Part shown: positions 1 to 9,070 of the stretch, in pieces | Numbering within the stretch: position 1 is the stretch's first letter | Layout of the letters: the number at the start of each line of letters is the position of its first letter | From: Photobacterium obscurum | GTDB taxonomy: Bacteria; Pseudomonadota; Gammaproteobacteria; Enterobacterales; Vibrionaceae | Assembly: GCF_026191635.1 (NCBI RefSeq) | Contig: NZ_JAKRRW010000009.1 | Span: forward strand, 152,471 to 216,470 | Direction: 5' to 3' | Length of the DNA stretch: 64,000 nt | The notes under the pieces: generated by a model | Databases searched by the model: none | What the model saw: only the letters and a program-made list of their open reading frames with translations | What the model was told of the DNA's origin: nothing | Translations under genes and position numbers: made by a program

Positions 1-67
1 TAATCTAATGATTTAATTCACATTGTCGATGAGCTGAAAAGACTTGTCGGCAGTTGAGGAGCTATTG

Positions 68-1870
68 ATGACTGCACCAAGCTGGGATCTTTCCATCGCT
101 TACAAGGATCTTTCTGATCCGAAGATTAATCAGGACTTTAAGGAAGCAGAAGAAAAAATTGCGGACTTTACATCATTGGATCCAGGTTGCCTTAATGATC
201 TGATGAAGGCGATTGTGCTTAAAGATCAGCTCTCTATCATAGTGAGAACCTTATCAAGTTATGCTAACTGCCTTTCTTCGGTAGATGCATCGGACGACGG
301 AGCTAAAAAGCTCGCGGGTAAAGTTGAAAAGCTGTTTTCGGAGTTTGAGCAATCGGTTAATCCTTTTCTTCAGGTTTTGGTGAACTTAAATGATGATGAA
401 TTTGATACGGTACTGGCAGGTAATGAAGTACTAGGTGTTCTCGAAGCACACCGTTTTAAACTTGAGCGAGAAAGGCTTAAACGAAACCGCCTGCTTTCTG
501 TTGGTGAAGAACAGCTTCTATCTGCGATGAACGTTGACGGCAGAAATGCCTGGGGTCGTCTGTATGACAACCTGACAGGTAGCCTTTCAGTGACGTTGAA
601 ATTGGATGATGGCACTGAGGAGACCGTTGGATTGTCACAAGCTGCCAGTATTCTCTATGGAGCAGACAGCGAACGTCGTGAACCGGCATGGAAAGCGATT
701 TCAGAGGTGATGAAAGTTCATGAGCAAAGCTTCGCCGCTATTCTAAATGGTTTGGCTGGTGGTCGACTGACTGAGTATGAAAAACGTAGCCATACGGAGT
801 CGGTTCATTTTCTTGATTCGCCATTGCATAGTAGTCGGATCGAAAAAGAGACTTTAGATGCGATGCTGCAAGTCGCCCGAGATAACCGTTCTGTTGGGCG
901 TAAAGCCGGATTGTTGATGGCCAGACTATTTGGTACAGATAAGCTCAAACCATGGGATGAGCTTGCTTCAATGCCGGCATTGAAAGCTGGAAAAAATGAA
1001 ACTTACAGCTTTGAGCAGGGGATTGAAATTATTCGCGATGCTTTTTCCAGTGTTGACCCCGACATGGGCGAGTTTGTTGGCATGATGGTCGAAAGGCAGC
1101 TTATTGATGCTGCGCCGCAGCCAACTAAACGGCTTGGCGCATATTGTACCAAGTTTGCAAATACCCGAACCCCGTTGGTGTTCATGACATGGGGGGGCAG
1201 CATGTCGGATGTATTGACGCTTGCCCATGAGCTTGGTCATGCGTTCCACAACTGGGTGATGCGTGATATGCCGCTGGTACTAAGCGAATACCCGATGACC
1301 TTGGCAGAAACCGCGTCGATCTTTGCTGAAAATATTGTCCGCGATGCTTTGCTTGATAAAGCTAACAGCGAACAAGACAAACTCGCCATGCTATGGGAAG
1401 AGGCACAATCAGCACTGGCATTGATGATTAACATTCCTGTTCGCTATGAGTTCGAGAAGTCCTTTTACGAGCAAAGGCAGCAGGGGGAATTCACCCCCGA
1501 TCAGCTCAGGGAGTTAATGGCTGAAAAATGGCGTGATTGGTATGGTGATGCCATGGAAGAAAGCAATGATATGTTCTGGGCAAGCAAATTACATTTCAGT
1601 ATTCCTGAAATCAGTTTTTACAACTACCCGTACCTGTTTGGTTACCTGTTCAGTAAAGGTGTTTATGCCCAGCGAGCAGTGAAAGGCAAACAATTCTATG
1701 CTGACTATAAGGCGTTGTTGCGTGATACAGGTTCGATGACCGCAGAAGAGGTGGTTGAGAAACACCTTGGGATGGATATTCGTCAGCCAGAGTTTTGGCA
1801 GCAGAGTGTTGATATGGTTGCCTTGCAGGTTGAGCAGTTCGAAAAGCTGTTGGCTAAGGAAAAACCATAG
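68..1870 (+). CDS. pepF: M3 family oligoendopeptidase (PepF-like)
   Basis: Cytoplasmic zinc metallopeptidase that degrades short peptides. The 600-residue protein carries the M3 zinc motif HELGH at about residues 387-391, followed about 23 residues later by the glutamate of the AETAS segment expected as third zinc ligand. Length and order (helical N-terminal half, catalytic C-terminal half) fit the PepF family. I chose the ATG at 68 because GAGGAG lies about 7 bases upstream; an in-frame TTG at 44 would add eight residues with no better ribosome site. The gene faces the outer-membrane protein gene and shares a hairpin terminator with it. The sequence upstream of 68 is too short to judge the promoter. 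Confidence 0.92.
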   Translation: MTAPSWDLSIAYKDLSDPKINQDFKEAEEKIADFTSLDPGCLNDLMKAIVLKDQLSIIVRTLSSYANCLSSVDASDDGAKKLAGKVEKLFSEFEQSVNPFLQVLVNLNDDEFDTVLAGNEVLGVLEAHRFKLERERLKRNRLLSVGEEQLLSAMNVDGRNAWGRLYDNLTGSLSVTLKLDDGTEETVGLSQAASILYGADSERREPAWKAISEVMKVHEQSFAAILNGLAGGRLTEYEKRSHTESVHFLDSPLHSSRIEKETLDAMLQVARDNRSVGRKAGLLMARLFGTDKLKPWDELASMPALKAGKNETYSFEQGIEIIRDAFSSVDPDMGEFVGMMVERQLIDAAPQPTKRLGAYCTKFANTRTPLVFMTWGGSMSDVLTLAHELGHAFHNWVMRDMPLVLSEYPMTLAETASIFAENIVRDALLDKANSEQDKLAMLWEEAQSALALMINIPVRYEFEKSFYEQRQQGEFTPDQLRELMAEKWRDWYGDAMEESNDMFWASKLHFSIPEISFYNYPYLFGYLFSKGVYAQRAVKGKQFYADYKALLRDTGSMTAEEVVEKHLGMDIRQPEFWQQSVDMVALQVEQFEKLLAKEKP

Positions 1871-1899
1871 CCTCCCGGGGTAACGCCAAACCAAATGAA

Positions 1900-1933
1900 A
1901 CAGCGGCCTGACAGTATGATGCCAGGCCGCTGT
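1900..1933. terminator. Bidirectional terminator between pepF and the OMP gene
   Basis: Perfect 11-bp inverted repeat ACAGCGGCCTG / CAGGCCGCTGT with a 12-base loop, lying between two convergent genes. Runs of A on the left and TTTT on the right fit use on either strand. Confidence 0.8.
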
Positions 1934-1959
1934 GATTTTGAATTCAATCGTTTTAGCGA

Positions 1960-2610
1960 TTAGAAGCTGTAGCGGGCACCGATTTGGTAGCTCATTTCTT
2001 TTAAGTTATCAATTGCACGGTGCTGAAGGTTAGCCTCGACGCTTACGTGCTCAGATACTTTGAAGTTGTTGCCAAGGCGTAGCTCGTACATTGTCTCGTC
2101 ATAACCGGCTAGACGTACTGCTGGCTCCACTGTCCACTGTTCCATAACCTGGTAGCGAGCACCAATTTCACCTGTTAGCGCAGTATCATCAGCACTTACC
2201 GACGTATTGATGTCTGAACCGAAGTTGTTGATATCCCATTTCATTTCAATAGTCGAGAAGCCAGCCAGGCCGTATACAGTGAAATTATCATTGATTGGCT
2301 GATAGTAACCCAGACCAAGAAGGCTATGAGAAACAGTTAGGTCATCTTTTACCGTAGCGTCACCACGAGTCTCTACAAAGAAGTTGTCTTTGAAGTTCCA
2401 GCTACCACGAAGGTACATACCCACAGTGCTATCTGTTGTGCTGTTCCAAGAGCTAGGTAGGTCATGGTTGTAAGTAGAAACCTGAAGGCCACCCGCAACG
2501 TAAGTAAAGTTTTGCGTTAGATTCTGGTTTTCTGTTTCAGTTGTTTCCGCTTGAGCAGCAAAAGTTGTCGCTAAAAGAGCAGCAAGTGGAAGCAGTGCAA
2601 TTTTTTTCAT
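1960..2610 (-). CDS. Small outer-membrane beta-barrel protein
   Basis: Predicted outer-membrane protein of 216 residues. It has a classical Sec signal peptide (MKKIALLPLAAL..., cleaved near AQA at residues 20-22) and alternating hydrophobic/polar strands. It ends in a C-terminal phenylalanine (GARYSF), the signature used by the Bam machinery. The length fits an eight-stranded barrel of the OmpA-barrel/OmpW/PagP size class, but I cannot assign it to a named family. It has its own promoter (-35 GTGCAA and -10 ATAGTA as read on the plus strand at 2683-2711) and a 5' leader hairpin. It may be a structural or attachment porin; no channel function can be seen from sequence. Confidence 0.75.
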   Translation of the reverse strand: MKKIALLPLAALLATTFAAQAETTETENQNLTQNFTYVAGGLQVSTYNHDLPSSWNSTTDSTVGMYLRGSWNFKDNFFVETRGDATVKDDLTVSHSLLGLGYYQPINDNFTVYGLAGFSTIEMKWDINNFGSDINTSVSADDTALTGEIGARYQVMEQWTVEPAVRLAGYDETMYELRLGNNFKVSEHVSVEANLQHRAIDNLKEMSYQIGARYSF

Positions 2611-2633
2611 TTTTTCTACCTAATTGTATTTCT

Positions 2634-2670
2634 TAAAACAACAGAGCAGCCATTTCTGCTGTTGTTTTCA
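2634..2670 (-). promoter_or_regulatory. Leader hairpin in the OMP mRNA
   Basis: In the 5' untranslated region an inverted repeat (AAAACAACAG..CAG with CTG..CTGTTGTTTT, two-base bulge) forms a stable hairpin ending in TTTT on the mRNA strand. It lies about 24 bases before the start codon. It could stabilise the message, serve as an sRNA target, or act as a weak attenuator. Confidence 0.4.
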
Positions 2671-2682
2671 AACTTGGTGCGA

Positions 2683-2711
2683 ATAGTACACATATTAAAA
2701 ACAGCGTGCAA
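2683..2711 (-). promoter_or_regulatory. Sigma-70-type promoter of the OMP gene
   Basis: On the minus strand TTGCAC and TACTAT are separated by exactly 17 bases, about 75 bases upstream of the start codon. This is a good match to a housekeeping promoter. The rest of the 374-base gap up to trpB is AT-rich, with a G-run near 2813; I see no trp operator there. Confidence 0.55.
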
Positions 2712-2984
2712 TATAATTTTGTACGGTGTTTTTAATTTTTGGGTTGTTCGGCTGCTTTTTGAGCTTTTTGGTTGGTTTTTCGTAGATGAATATCGTTTAT
2801 GTCTGTTTTTTTGGGGGGGATAGGCGCTAGGCTGGAGATTTTTCAGGTTGCTTAAATCTAATAGAGGTCGCAGTTAATTACCGAGATCACATTTATCCTC
2901 AATACTAATAGGGTTGCTATTCAATCAGCTGCTATTACTCTCTATGATAGTTTTGTGTACTCATTGAATAGGACAAGGAATGCC

Positions 2985-4220
2985 ATGAAAAACTCTTTTG
3001 ATCTCTCTTTACCCAATGCACAGGGATTTTTCGGCGAATACGGGGGGAGTTTTATTCCTGAAGAACTACAAAAAGTGATGGACCAAATTACGGCAGCCTA
3101 TGATGAGTGTCGACAGGACCCAGCCTTTCAGGATGAGCTAGCACGTTTGTATAAGCATTTTGTGGGACGTCCTAGCCCGATTTTTCATGCTGAAAACCTA
3201 TCACAAAAGTACGGAGCTCCGATCTATCTGAAGCGTGAAGATCTAAACCATACCGGAGCCCATAAGATTAATCACTGCCTTGGTGAAGCGTTAGTAGCCA
3301 AGAAGATGGGGAAGAAAAAGCTGATAGCCGAAACAGGGGCCGGTCAGCATGGTGTTGCCCTTGCCACCGCTGCAGCCTTGGTTGGCCTGGAATGTGATAT
3401 ATACATGGGCGAGGTAGATATCGCCAAAGAACATCCTAATGTCGTTCGTATGCGTATCTTGGGTGCCAATGTTATTCCAGCAACACACGGCAGAAAAACA
3501 TTAAAAGAGGCCGTGGATGCCGCGTTTGAAGCCTATCTTGCCGATCCTATTAATCAGCTGTATGCGATTGGCTCTGTGGTTGGCCCTCATCCATTCCCGA
3601 TGATGGTACGTGATTTTCAGTCAATAATTGGCAACGAAGCGCGTGTGCAGTTTAAGGAAATGACCGGGGAGTTGCCAGAAAACCTGGTTGCCTGCGTCGG
3701 TGGCGGATCGAATGCTATGGGGTTATTCACTGCTTTCTTGGACGATCAGGGGGTCGCCATTCACGGTGTTGAACCAGCCGGCCGTTCAATGACCGAAGTT
3801 GGTGAGCACGCCGCGACGTTATCGTTGGGCGAACCGGGTGTGATGCACGGCTTCAAGTCTTATATGCTCAAAGACGAGCAAGGTGAGCCACAGGAAGTGT
3901 ATTCGGTTGCCAGTGGCTTGGATTATCCTTCGGTCGGTCCGCAGCATAGTTACCTTAAAGATATCGGGCGTGTTAACTATGGGACAGCCAATGATCAGGA
4001 AGCCATTGATGCTTTCTTCGAGCTATCGCGCTGCGAGGGTATTATTCCGGCGATTGAATCAGCCCATGCATTGGCTTACGCACTGAAATTAGCAAAAGAA
4101 GGTGAGACAGGCTCAATATTGATTAATCTGTCTGGACGCGGTGATAAAGATATTGATTTTGTTGTCGAGAATTATGGTAAGGATTATGGCATTGAGTCTT
4201 TACTAAAAACGACTAAATAG
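2985..4220 (+). CDS. trpB: Stand-alone tryptophan synthase beta chain (TrpB family)
   Basis: PLP enzyme joining indole and serine to give tryptophan. The 411-residue protein has the PLP lysine in the HTGAHKIN motif, the ETGAGQHG substrate loop, the phosphate-binding GGGSNAMG loop, and the C-terminal SGRGDKD. All of these are typical of TrpB1-type chains. No trpA or other trp gene flanks it, so it is probably a second, solitary copy used for indole salvage, or it has another beta-replacement role. The ATG at 2985 is preferred because ACAAGGA lies 7 bases upstream; the GTG at 2955 lacks a ribosome site. No trp leader peptide or TrpR box is visible upstream. Confidence 0.88.
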   Translation: MKNSFDLSLPNAQGFFGEYGGSFIPEELQKVMDQITAAYDECRQDPAFQDELARLYKHFVGRPSPIFHAENLSQKYGAPIYLKREDLNHTGAHKINHCLGEALVAKKMGKKKLIAETGAGQHGVALATAAALVGLECDIYMGEVDIAKEHPNVVRMRILGANVIPATHGRKTLKEAVDAAFEAYLADPINQLYAIGSVVGPHPFPMMVRDFQSIIGNEARVQFKEMTGELPENLVACVGGGSNAMGLFTAFLDDQGVAIHGVEPAGRSMTEVGEHAATLSLGEPGVMHGFKSYMLKDEQGEPQEVYSVASGLDYPSVGPQHSYLKDIGRVNYGTANDQEAIDAFFELSRCEGIIPAIESAHALAYALKLAKEGETGSILINLSGRGDKDIDFVVENYGKDYGIESLLKTTK

Positions 4221-4244
4221 CTATACGTAAAAAATTCGTTGTAT

Positions 4245-4273
4245 AAAAGCCAATGAAAACTTCATTGGCTTTT
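4245..4273 (+). terminator. Rho-independent terminator after trpB
   Basis: AAAAGCCAATGAA / TTCATTGGCTTTT with a three-base loop, followed by more T. It ends trpB as a single-gene transcript. Confidence 0.9.
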
Positions 4274-4276
4274 TTA

Positions 4277-4596
4277 TTGTCGCGCATGAAAAAATCGAAT
4301 AGTGAATATCAACACGTTGAATTTTAATGAAAACCTGCCAGGAAAAATTGAAGGAATATCAAATTTAATAAACATTCCGCATCATAAAAAATAGTTAACT
4401 ATTATGTTCTTTGTTTGGTAAAAACAGATTTTGTTATGTTTATTCCACAATCTAGTCATTATTTTTGCGTATTCATTCCCATTAAACATTATTAAATAGG
4501 TTTAGCTTTCATGCTGTCTTTAGTTCTTCTACTAATTGATGGGGGGCCAATGACAGCACTCGGTTAATAAGAGCATAAAAAGAGAATGAGGACGTC
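4277..4596 (+). other. Intergenic region upstream of the DUF1800 gene
   Basis: About 320 bases, very AT-rich up to about 4530, then a GGGGGG run near 4541. It presumably holds the promoter of the DUF1800/DUF1501 pair; I cannot pick a convincing -35/-10. A ribosome site GAGGAC lies just before 4597. No gene is seen. Confidence 0.5.
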
Positions 4597-6120
4597 ATGG
4601 CTATGAATATGGATGATCCGGTACAGGCTGCCCAGTTCCTGTATCGAGCAACATTTGGCCCCAAGAGTGGTGATATTGCGGCTTTGAGGAGTATGGGAGT
4701 TGATGCTTGGCTTGATGAGCAGTTTCAGCATGAACATCAGCTGCATCGCCCGCTTGCAGCTAGCTTTGCCACCGCCAGCGGTGATTCGCTAAATGAAAAT
4801 GCACGGTTGAGCGCCTGGTGGGATAGCAGTATCAATGCCGGCGATCAGCTACGCCAACGCGTTGTCTTCGCTCTAAGCCAGATATTTGTAGTCTCGAGGT
4901 TTGGGGGCCCAGCTTCAGAGGCATTGGCGGAATATTATGATGTGCTGATTAAGCATGCCTTCGGAAATTTTCGCGATATGCTTGAGGCCGTCACATTGAG
5001 TCCGGCTATGGGCAAATACCTGACGCTGGAAGGCAGCCGCAAAGCCGACCCGGTAAAAAATACCTTTCCTGACGAAAACTATGCGCGTGAGGTAATGCAG
5101 TTATTCAGCCTGGGGTTGTGGAAGCTCAAATCAAACGGAATGCCGAAAAAAGATGCGCTCGATAACAACATTCCGACCTATACCCAGAATGATGTCGAAG
5201 AGCTTGCGCGGGTACTAACCGGTTGGCGCATAGATACTTACCTCAAGCCAATGTATGCCGATGACAGATATCATGATGTCGGTGAAAAACGAGTGCTGGG
5301 GCAAGTATTCCCGGCCGGTCAAAGTGCTGAGCAGGACTTAAAACAGGCCATCGAAGTGTTGTTCAACCACCGGAATACACCCGTGTATATTTCGACTTTG
5401 CTGATAAAGCGCTTAACTATCAGTAATCCCCGGCGCAGCTATATCAAGCGAGTGGCTCAGGTGTTTAAGGATAATGGCAAGGGTGAACGTGGTGACATGA
5501 AGGCTGTGGTCAGGTCTATTTTGCTCGATCCGGATCTGTTAGCTGGTAAAGCAATGGCCGATTATCAGAATACGGGATCGAATAAGCGAAACTTTGGCAA
5601 GGTTAAAGAGCCAGTTATTGCAATGGCAAATTTGTGTCGGGCATTCAATGTCCAAAGTAATGACCCCGACCGCTGGTGGGATTTTGCATCAACGCAAAAT
5701 AACTATGGCCAGGGGCCATTGCGCGCACCAAGCGTATTTAATTTTTATGAGTCGGATTATGCCCCAAAAGGTGAGATCAATGAAAAGTCACTAACCGCTC
5801 CTGAGTTCAATATATTGTCGATGGATGTTATGCGAAGAATTTCCAATCGAATGTGGACATGTATTTTGTCCCACGATTCGACAAGCCAGAAAAAATGGTC
5901 GTGGGACCGAAGTGATTTTGAGCGAACGGTTAGCCAGCCGGAAGAGTATGTCGCTCTCATCAATGAAAGGCTGTTCGGGGGGCTGATGTCTGTTTCGTTA
6001 TCTCAGTTCTTAGCCACGATGTTATCGGATATGACGCTGGATAAGAGATCTGATGACAGAAAAATCAATGACACCTTGTTTGCCGTTCAATGTTCCCCTG
6101 AATTCCGTTGCCAGGAGTAA
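4597..6120 (+). CDS. DUF1800 family protein
   Basis: A 507-residue protein of the DUF1800 family, recognised by its N-terminal region (FLYRATFGP, then DAWLDEQF), the DENYAREVMQLFSLGLW block near residues 160-180, the ELARVLTGW block near 205-215 and the LRAPSVFNFY block near 375. Function is unknown in the family. No signal peptide is visible. It starts an operon with the Tat-exported DUF1501 protein, whose ATG follows three bases after this stop, an arrangement common in proteobacteria. It may be exported together with its partner (inference). It is somewhat shorter than many family members. Confidence 0.85.
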   Translation: MAMNMDDPVQAAQFLYRATFGPKSGDIAALRSMGVDAWLDEQFQHEHQLHRPLAASFATASGDSLNENARLSAWWDSSINAGDQLRQRVVFALSQIFVVSRFGGPASEALAEYYDVLIKHAFGNFRDMLEAVTLSPAMGKYLTLEGSRKADPVKNTFPDENYAREVMQLFSLGLWKLKSNGMPKKDALDNNIPTYTQNDVEELARVLTGWRIDTYLKPMYADDRYHDVGEKRVLGQVFPAGQSAEQDLKQAIEVLFNHRNTPVYISTLLIKRLTISNPRRSYIKRVAQVFKDNGKGERGDMKAVVRSILLDPDLLAGKAMADYQNTGSNKRNFGKVKEPVIAMANLCRAFNVQSNDPDRWWDFASTQNNYGQGPLRAPSVFNFYESDYAPKGEINEKSLTAPEFNILSMDVMRRISNRMWTCILSHDSTSQKKWSWDRSDFERTVSQPEEYVALINERLFGGLMSVSLSQFLATMLSDMTLDKRSDDRKINDTLFAVQCSPEFRCQE

Positions 6121-6123
6121 GCT

Positions 6124-7452
6124 ATGAAAATCTCAAGACGCAATTTTCTAAAAAGCAGCGCAGCACTAAGTGCGACGACGCTTGCTCCAGCTGTGACAGG
6201 TCTTAATAAGGCATATGCGCAGGAGGGGGATTTCAAGGCGCTGGTATGCATTTTTCTCTTCGGCGGTAATGATGCCTACAACATGGTCATTCCGAATAAT
6301 GACAAGGAATACCAGGATTATTTTAATGCCCGGCCGGGATTGGCGGTTGCACGGGATGAACTGGTCAATCTGGAAATATCGACGGATAACGGGGTAGCTC
6401 TCGGCCTTCATCCGGCTATGCATAGTTTGTATGATGTCTATGCCATTGAGAAGAAAGCTACGGTTATTGTAAATTCAGGTCAGTTGGTTGAACCTATTAT
6501 TGGCAGTACTGCAAGTAATCCGCGATTACCGGAATTTTTGATGGCGCATAACCTGCAACAGACAATGTGGCAGTCTGGTGCCGAGAATATGGGAGACAGG
6601 CTGGGCTGGGCCGGACGGATGGTTAAAGAGATGTACCTTCCGGGTTCGCTGTCGCCTCTTATGTCTCTGAACGGTGAGAAAAAGTGGTTACGGAGCGATA
6701 ACCATGAACAACTCGTCATGACCAGTGGCGGTATCGGTGATTATAGTGGTCTCAATACGGCCGAGCGCTATGATGCGATGCTTCGGCACTTCAATGAAAA
6801 GTACAGCAACCTGTTTGCCGATAATTATTCGGATATGATGGCCAACCGATATTACGAAAGCGATAAACTCAAAGCGGTATTGGAGGGAATTGGTGATCTG
6901 CCAGGATACCCTGATACGTCGTTGGGTAAATCGCTGCAAACGACGGCGAAGATGATCCGGGCCAGATCTGAACTGGGGCACCAGCGCCAAATCTACTTTG
7001 TTGGCCTGGGCGGATTTGATACCCATAAAAACCAACTCAATACCCATCCGGCTATACTGAAGCAACTCGCTGATGCAATGGCTGCATTTTACGGGGATAT
7101 AAAAAATGCCCAAATGTCAGATAAGGTAACGACGTTTACTATGTCGGATTTTGGCCGCCGAGTGATGGCTAATGAATCAGGAACTGATCATGGCTGGGCA
7201 GGGCATCAGCTAATCATGGGTGGGGCCGTCAACGGTGAAAAAGCGTATGGTAAGTGGCCGGATCTGACACCGGGCAGCCAATACGACTATAACAACGGTC
7301 GCCTGATCCCTGAGATCGCCGCCGATCAGGTTAATGCGTCATTGGCACAGTGGTTCGGTTATCAGGGGGCGTTAACGGATTTGTTCCCGTCGCTTGGAGC
7401 CTTTGACCAGCATACGCTGGATATTTTTCATTCCACTGCCGTTACCTCTTAG
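6124..7452 (+). CDS. DUF1501 family Tat-exported protein
   Basis: A 442-residue protein with a twin-arginine signal (SRRNFLKSSAAL, cleavage near AYA at about residue 32) and the DUF1501 fold, a relative of the alkaline-phosphatase/sulfatase superfamily. Visible blocks are IFLFGGNDAYN (about 43-53), LGGFDTHKNQ (about 298-307) and a C-terminal SDFGRRVMAN...DHGWAGHQ segment with Asp/His residues that look metal-binding. It probably acts in the periplasm, with an unknown substrate. It is co-transcribed with the DUF1800 gene, separated by three bases, and closed by a strong terminator. Confidence 0.85.
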   Translation: MKISRRNFLKSSAALSATTLAPAVTGLNKAYAQEGDFKALVCIFLFGGNDAYNMVIPNNDKEYQDYFNARPGLAVARDELVNLEISTDNGVALGLHPAMHSLYDVYAIEKKATVIVNSGQLVEPIIGSTASNPRLPEFLMAHNLQQTMWQSGAENMGDRLGWAGRMVKEMYLPGSLSPLMSLNGEKKWLRSDNHEQLVMTSGGIGDYSGLNTAERYDAMLRHFNEKYSNLFADNYSDMMANRYYESDKLKAVLEGIGDLPGYPDTSLGKSLQTTAKMIRARSELGHQRQIYFVGLGGFDTHKNQLNTHPAILKQLADAMAAFYGDIKNAQMSDKVTTFTMSDFGRRVMANESGTDHGWAGHQLIMGGAVNGEKAYGKWPDLTPGSQYDYNNGRLIPEIAADQVNASLAQWFGYQGALTDLFPSLGAFDQHTLDIFHSTAVTS

Positions 7453-7473
7453 CTTGGCATAGGTTCTGATAGA

Positions 7474-7512
7474 AAAAGCCAGACGCCAGTACGAATACTG
7501 TGTCTGGCTTTT
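7474..7512. terminator. Bidirectional terminator between DUF1501 and YfcC genes
   Basis: AAAAGCCAGAC / GTCTGGCTTTT with an additional inner stem (CCAGT/ACTG). It lies between convergent genes, with A and T tracts on both sides. Confidence 0.85.
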
Positions 7513-7565
7513 ATGATAGATATTGAGAGAGACTGGCTCACTAGCAATATCGTTGTGGAGTCTTG

Positions 7566-8972
7566 TTAGCTGAAGGCCACCCCAAGGCTGAGTAATATCA
7601 TTACCATTGCTGTCAGGAAGCCAAGTAGTGGGCCTATAAATTTAAGCCAAGAGGAGTAGGAGACTCGTCCAATTGCCAGACCACCCATCACGACGCCTGA
7701 TGTTGGGGTAACCAAGTTAGGCAGGCCTGATGCTGATTGGAAAGCAGTAACCACCAACTCACGGCCGACACCGGCAAAATCTGCAAGCGGTGCAAGTACC
7801 GGCATAGACAGGACAGCCAGGCCAGATGATGACGGCACAACCAGACACAGTACGGCTTCAACCCAGTAGATAGCGTTAATAAATGCTATTTCATGAAGTC
7901 CGCCTAATAGGCCTTCAGCATAGTTAAGAATAGTATGGGTGATGTTGCCATTGTCCATTACTACGACCAGGCCGCGTGCGATAGCGATAATCAAGGCGAC
8001 ACCAAGCAGATCGCGGGCACCGTTGACAAAACTGTCTGTAATTTCCACTTCAGACAGGCGCCCGACAAAGCCGACGACAATACTGGAGCCGATAAACAGT
8101 GCAGATAGCTCGGCCATCCACCAACCCGCAAGGGATACCCCCCACATCATTACAGCAAAGGTTAGACCGAAAATAGCCAGCACTGCCTTGCGTTTGCCTG
8201 TTAGCTCCGGAGCTTGCTGCTCTTTGCTATGCAGAAAGTGTTTGAGGTTCTCGTCTTTCTGGTGGGCGACAATCGATAGCATCGGATCGCGTTTTACCTT
8301 TTCGGCATAGCGCATGACATAAATTACGCAGGCCAGCCAGCCCAGTACCAGAATTATGGCGCGAAGCGCAAAGCCTTCCATGAAGTTGATTTCGGCAGCG
8401 TTGGAGGCAATGACCGTCGCAAATGGGTTGATGGTTGAGCCAAGACAGCCGATACCGGCACCGACCATAATGATGGCCACACCGACAATACTGTCATAAC
8501 CGGCTGCGATCATGACTGGGATCAACAGGGCGTAGAAAGGAATTGTCTCTTCTGCCATTCCATAAACCGTTCCGCCAAGGGCGAACAGACCCATTAGGAT
8601 TGGGATCATCCACTTTTCGCGCCCGGCAAGACGCTTCATGGTGCCAGCAATACCGGCATCAATTGCACCGGTCTCGGTAACCACCGCTAAAAAACCGCCG
8701 ATCACTAATACAAATAGCGCGACATCAACGGCACGCGCAGCATAGCTAGCGGGATCGTAGAAGCCCTGAATCGGTGCCATCAGTACATCGATGATCCCCT
8801 GCGGGTTGGCATCGACAGTCTGGTAGGAGCCGACGAGAGGCACCATCCGGCCCAGTACTTCATTGTTTTCCATTTGATATTGGCCTGCTGGAATAACCCA
8901 GGTCAGCACGGCCATCAGAACAGTCAGCAACATCAAAATGGTGTAGGCAGAGGGAAACTTTATTTTTGTCAT
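7566..8972 (-). CDS. YfcC family transporter
   Basis: Inner-membrane transporter of 468 residues with about 11-13 hydrophobic segments, starting with a TM helix at residues 8-28. The YfcC blocks are TWVIPAGQY near the N-terminus, GMAEETIPFY near 137-147 and GSTINPFATVIASNAA near 178-193. Relatives include the basic amino acid (arginine/ornithine) exchangers and anaerobic C4-dicarboxylate carriers of the DcuC-like superfamily. It lies 98 bases downstream of the opine-type dehydrogenase on the same strand. A shared role in uptake or export of an amino-acid-derived compound is therefore likely. The exact substrate cannot be read from sequence. Confidence 0.82.
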   Translation of the reverse strand: MTKIKFPSAYTILMLLTVLMAVLTWVIPAGQYQMENNEVLGRMVPLVGSYQTVDANPQGIIDVLMAPIQGFYDPASYAARAVDVALFVLVIGGFLAVVTETGAIDAGIAGTMKRLAGREKWMIPILMGLFALGGTVYGMAEETIPFYALLIPVMIAAGYDSIVGVAIIMVGAGIGCLGSTINPFATVIASNAAEINFMEGFALRAIILVLGWLACVIYVMRYAEKVKRDPMLSIVAHQKDENLKHFLHSKEQQAPELTGKRKAVLAIFGLTFAVMMWGVSLAGWWMAELSALFIGSSIVVGFVGRLSEVEITDSFVNGARDLLGVALIIAIARGLVVVMDNGNITHTILNYAEGLLGGLHEIAFINAIYWVEAVLCLVVPSSSGLAVLSMPVLAPLADFAGVGRELVVTAFQSASGLPNLVTPTSGVVMGGLAIGRVSYSSWLKFIGPLLGFLTAMVMILLSLGVAFS

Positions 8973-8990
8973 AAGGATGTCCTTTTCGAA

Positions 8991-9025
8991 TGGGGCAAAC
9001 GCCCCATTAACGGGTGGTAACCACC
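8991..9025 (-). repeat. Two small hairpins between the dehydrogenase and YfcC genes
   Basis: TGGGGC / GCCCCA at 8991-9006 and GGTGG / CCACC at 9013-9025 sit side by side in the 98-base gap of the presumed operon. Neither is followed by a U-tract on the minus strand. RNA-stabilising or processing hairpins are more likely than termination. Confidence 0.4.
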
Positions 9026-9070
9026 TTCTAATTTATTCAGTAAACTCGATGTCCAAGTCCAGGGCATAAG

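Noticed and set aside
2813..2985. Trp leader peptide or TrpR operator before trpB
   Set aside because: No Trp-rich short reading frame, no attenuator stem and no TrpR-like palindrome were found.
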